This document shows positions 30,445 through 32,767 of a stretch of DNA of 32,767 nt, one piece after another. The notes under the pieces were generated by a model, which was not told where the DNA came from, searched no databases, and saw only the letters and a program-made list of their open reading frames with translations. Every line of letters starts with the position of its first letter. Position 1 is the stretch's first letter. This stretch comes from Gammaproteobacteria bacterium (GTDB lineage Bacteria; Pseudomonadota; Gammaproteobacteria; GCA-001735895): assembly GCA_024232855.1 (NCBI GenBank), contig JAAEPH010000038.1:1-32767 (forward strand), written 5' to 3'. Position numbers and translations under genes: made by a program.

Positions 30445-31173
30445 TCATAATAAGTTGAGAGGGAGGGAGGCAACCTTTTTCAGCTTTACAATATCCTTTA
30501 TCTCGAAATACTTTCCACTGGAGACAATCAATCCCTGTTGATGGAACCGTGCCAGGACGCGGCTTACGGTGCATTTAGCCAGTCCCAGGTAACTGGCAAT
30601 ATCATCACGCGCCATACTCAAGCGAAACTCTCTTGCCGAAAAACCGTGCTCCTGGAAACGAATGGAAACCCCCGCCAGAAAGGCGGCCAGGCGCTCATCC
30701 GCTTTTCGGCGGCCGGTTAACAGGGTCATTAATCGGTTCACATGAAAAAGCTGCTCGCTCATCAAACTGATAAGGCGGCCCTGAAAATCAGGTATTTGAT
30801 GACTGATATCTTCAACTGACTCCTGGTCGATTGCACAGACATACGAATTCTCAAGCGCCACGGCATTGTAGCAATGCTTTCCTGTATACCTGGCGCCTGC
30901 ATCCAGCATCTCTCCGGCAAAACTAAATCCTGCTACTTTGCCCGGATTGCCCGAAACCACCAGCTTGAATGAACCCGCAGAGACACATTCAAATGATTTA
31001 AAGGGGTCGCAGGCGGAAAACAGTATTTCATCCTTTTTGATCAGTTTCCGCCGATGCAAAACTCCTCCAACCAGGTCAAGACTTTTACCGGCCACCTCAA
31101 ATGGCATGCACAGGGCATGCATTTCGCAGCTGGCGCAGGATACGTAGTCGTTGTCTGATTTTTTCTTGGCCAT
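30445..31173 (-). CDS. FNR-type Crp/Fnr-family regulator with cluster-binding cysteines
   Basis: The 242-aa protein has CASCEMHALC at 13-22, exactly the C-X2-C-X5-C spacing of FNR, and a fourth cysteine at 113 (YVCAI). It therefore probably holds an oxygen-labile [4Fe-4S] cluster. The sensor domain is followed by a long dimerisation helix and a winged HTH (RDDIASYLGLAKCTVSRVLARF). The FNR recognition helix has E-x-x-S-R; here Ser204 and Arg205 are kept but the Glu position is Cys201, so the target site may differ from TTGAT-N4-ATCAA. It lies between the respiratory genes and a transporter, and oxygen-linked control of these is plausible but not shown. Confidence 0.9.
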   Translation of the reverse strand: MAKKKSDNDYVSCASCEMHALCMPFEVAGKSLDLVGGVLHRRKLIKKDEILFSACDPFKSFECVSAGSFKLVVSGNPGKVAGFSFAGEMLDAGARYTGKHCYNAVALENSYVCAIDQESVEDISHQIPDFQGRLISLMSEQLFHVNRLMTLLTGRRKADERLAAFLAGVSIRFQEHGFSAREFRLSMARDDIASYLGLAKCTVSRVLARFHQQGLIVSSGKYFEIKDIVKLKKVASLPLNLL

Positions 31174-31222
31174 AGGTCGATTTTCAATAACTCGTGATGG
31201 GGCAGCTCCCGATACGGCACCT

Positions 31223-31242
31223 TCATGGAGCAGTATCCATGA
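31223..31242. promoter_or_regulatory. 20-bp dyad upstream of the FNR-like gene
   Basis: TCATGGA-N6-TCCATGA is a perfect 7-bp dyad in the 159-bp gap between the FNR-like gene and the MFS gene, about 50 bp before the FNR-like ATG. The central ATGGA-N6-TCCAT has the half-site spacing of CRP-type operators (TGTGA-N6-TCACA). It could be an autoregulatory site. Confidence 0.45.
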
Positions 31243-31258
31243 CTTATACCATAACGAA

Positions 31259-31301
31259 AATCGAAGGGGTCAGTTTCGATTGACTAATTTTTGAATCGAA
31301 A
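31259..31301. promoter_or_regulatory. Three alternating AATCGAAA motifs, alternative hairpins
   Basis: AATCGAA (31259-31265), TTTCGATT (31274-31281) and AATCGAAA (31294-31301) allow two mutually exclusive hairpins, left-middle or middle-right (8-bp stem, 12-nt loop). They lie 32 bp after the MFS stop and upstream of the FNR-like gene. A terminator for the transporter mRNA or a repeated operator are both possible. Confidence 0.4.
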
Positions 31302-31332
31302 AATCCGGAGCGACGACTATCCGCCGCAATTG

Positions 31333-32556
31333 TCAGGAGGCTTCTGCCTGGTTCAGTCTCATTCGGGCTACGGGGCGTTCGTCTATAAAGACATGAATGA
31401 TTGCGGTGATAGTCGCGATAATTGCGGTCGCCCACCAGACCACATTATAGGATCCCGTGGTATCAAATAAGTATCCCCCCAGCCAGACACCGATAAAAGA
31501 GCCTATCTGATGACTCAGAAATACGATGCCATAAAGAGTGCCCATGTATCGCAGTCCAAACATCTGGGCCACCAGGCCCGAAGTGGGCGGAACGGTAGCC
31601 AGCCAGAGTAATCCCGTGGTAATGGAAAAGGCGTAGATGGAAAAGGTTGAAATGGGAAAAACCAGAAACAGCACCAGAATTAATGCGCGACCGGCATAGT
31701 TATAAACCAGCAACCATTTCATGGAATGGATTCCCGAAAGATAACCGGAACCCAGCGATCCGATAATATTGAACAATCCGATTAACGCGAGACTGGTGGC
31801 CGCAACTGAAGAATCAAAGCCCTGGTCTGATAAATAGGCCGGCATATGTACCGTTATAAATGCCAGCTGAAAACCACACACAAAAAAACCTGCCACCAGC
31901 AACCAGTAGTGAATATGACTTGAAGCCTCTTTCAATGCTTCCTTCAGAGTCTGTGCTGGTCCATGGTCCAGATTGCGTTTGCCGGCGGCATCGCCGGCAA
32001 ACGGTATCGCCAGCAGGATCATAAGCAAGGCGCCCGCGGCCATAATAATCAACGCTACATGCCAACCGTAGGATTCAATGAAACTCCTGGCCACGGGAAT
32101 CAACAGGAACTGGCCCGCGGAACCGGCCGCGGTACCCAATCCCAATGCGAAAGCCCGTTTCTCGGGGGCAACCATGCGCGCCATGGCAGGCAACACAACC
32201 CCGAAACCGGTGCCCGCGATGCCCATGCCCAGCAAAATACCGGCACCGGTATGCAGCTCCCAGATACTGCCCGCATTAGCCGTAACATACAGACCCGCTG
32301 AATAGAGCAGCGCGCCCCCCACGATTGCCTTGACCGATCCATATCGGTCAGCGACAGCGCCCGCTATGGGTTGAGACAAGCCCCAGAACAGATTTTGCAA
32401 GGCCAGCGAAAAAGCGAAGATCTCCCGTCCATAACCAAATGCTTCCGAGACGGGTTTCATGAAAAAGCCCATCGATGATCTCAGGCCAAAATTAATCGCC
32501 AGCAATACGCAGGCAAGAATAATGGCCAGGCTAAACAAGCGCTTGGGTTGGGTCAC
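31333..32556 (-). CDS. MFS transporter (12 membrane helices)
   Basis: From GTG 32556 the protein is 407 aa with about twelve helices and the MFS loop motif GAVADRYGSVKAIVGG after helix 2. The N-terminal GLRSSMGFFMKPVSEAFG is typical of MFS_1 carriers related to the oxalate/formate and monocarboxylate groups. The central cytoplasmic loop is about 220-245. The substrate is unknown; an organic anion is the family's usual cargo. The track start (GTG 32682) lies inside an inverted repeat and adds 42 residues unlike a transporter N-terminus, so I moved it. It is adjacent to the FNR-like gene in the same orientation and may be co-regulated. Confidence 0.85.
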   Translation of the reverse strand: MTQPKRLFSLAIILACVLLAINFGLRSSMGFFMKPVSEAFGYGREIFAFSLALQNLFWGLSQPIAGAVADRYGSVKAIVGGALLYSAGLYVTANAGSIWELHTGAGILLGMGIAGTGFGVVLPAMARMVAPEKRAFALGLGTAAGSAGQFLLIPVARSFIESYGWHVALIIMAAGALLMILLAIPFAGDAAGKRNLDHGPAQTLKEALKEASSHIHYWLLVAGFFVCGFQLAFITVHMPAYLSDQGFDSSVAATSLALIGLFNIIGSLGSGYLSGIHSMKWLLVYNYAGRALILVLFLVFPISTFSIYAFSITTGLLWLATVPPTSGLVAQMFGLRYMGTLYGIVFLSHQIGSFIGVWLGGYLFDTTGSYNVVWWATAIIATITAIIHVFIDERPVARMRLNQAEAS

Positions 32557-32667
32557 GGGGTTCTCATAACCGATGTACGTCGAGACGCGACTATACCGAT
32601 TTAAATGCTGGCATGGTATGAATTCATCTAGCCCGGAGAATTCATAAATATGCGCAAAAATCGCGCA

Positions 32668-32757
32668 GTATATTGATTTCACAAGGAAATATCCGAAGAA
32701 GTCTCGTATCGGTGATTACGAGCGACTGAGGATATATTTCTTGTGGAATCAATAGAC
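32668..32757. repeat. Long imperfect inverted repeat upstream of the MFS gene
   Basis: TTGATTTCACAAGGAAATATCC (32673-32694) is mirrored by GGATATATTTCTTGTGGAATCAA (32730-32752). Pairing extends outwards to 32668 and 32757. The 35-bp loop holds its own small stem, CTCGTA-N8-TACGAG. It lies about 110 bp before the MFS start. It could be a small mobile repeat, or a hairpin in the 5' leader of the transporter mRNA. The right edge is only 10 bp from the window end. Confidence 0.7.
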
Positions 32758-32767
32758 AAGCGAGATT

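Overview
The window looks like a chromosomal stretch from a Pseudomonadota bacterium, most likely an aerobic gammaproteobacterium, possibly marine. The reasons are a diheme cytochrome c4-type protein, an FNR-type iron-sulfur regulator, a LysR regulator, SCO/Cox genes and corrinoid-dependent MttB chemistry. The lineage is inferred from gene content only.

Left edge (1-590): the 3' end of an IS66-family transposase and the probable right end of that element. It is followed in frame by the C-terminal 72 codons of a second, broken mttB-family gene, then a hairpin between convergent transcripts.

589-17352, minus strand: twelve tightly packed genes that read as one operon. In transcription order they are hyuA, hyuB (ATP-dependent N-methylhydantoinase/oxoprolinase type), an SDR dehydrogenase, the FAD, 2Fe-2S and Mo subunits of a xanthine-dehydrogenase-family hydroxylase, a dimethylglycine/sarcosine-dehydrogenase-like flavoprotein with a GcvT domain, a non-pyrrolysine MttB methyltransferase, its corrinoid protein, CobS, CobT and XdhC. 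The set combines removal of N-methyl groups (MttB plus corrinoid, and the DMGDH-like enzyme) with ring hydroxylation to a lactam (Mo enzyme) and ATP-driven lactam opening (HyuAB). Cofactor genes (cobST, xdhC) are built in. My inference is a catabolic route for an N-methylated, perhaps quaternary, N-heterocycle. This is the best candidate for an undescribed system. A divergent LysR gene (17553) with a GATAAA-N11-TTTATC dyad in the shared promoter region is its probable regulator.

18679-21000: a PMT-like SAM methyltransferase, a broken ferredoxin-type fragment, a 409-bp gene-poor gap, a GFA-family protein on the minus strand, and a 75-bp palindromic dispersed-type repeat. 21017-24227: a two-gene unit of exported proteins, a ChaN-like protein with a C-terminal PDZ domain and an M1-type metallopeptidase.

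24242-29399, minus strand: a cytochrome oxidase operon in the order subunit III, SCO, subunit II, subunit I, second SCO, small membrane protein. Subunit I carries the YSHP signature of A2-type heme-copper oxidases. A diheme cytochrome c is divergently transcribed (29663). Then come an FNR-type regulator with an altered recognition helix (30445-31173) and an MFS transporter (31333-32556). A large inverted repeat lies upstream of the transporter at the right edge.
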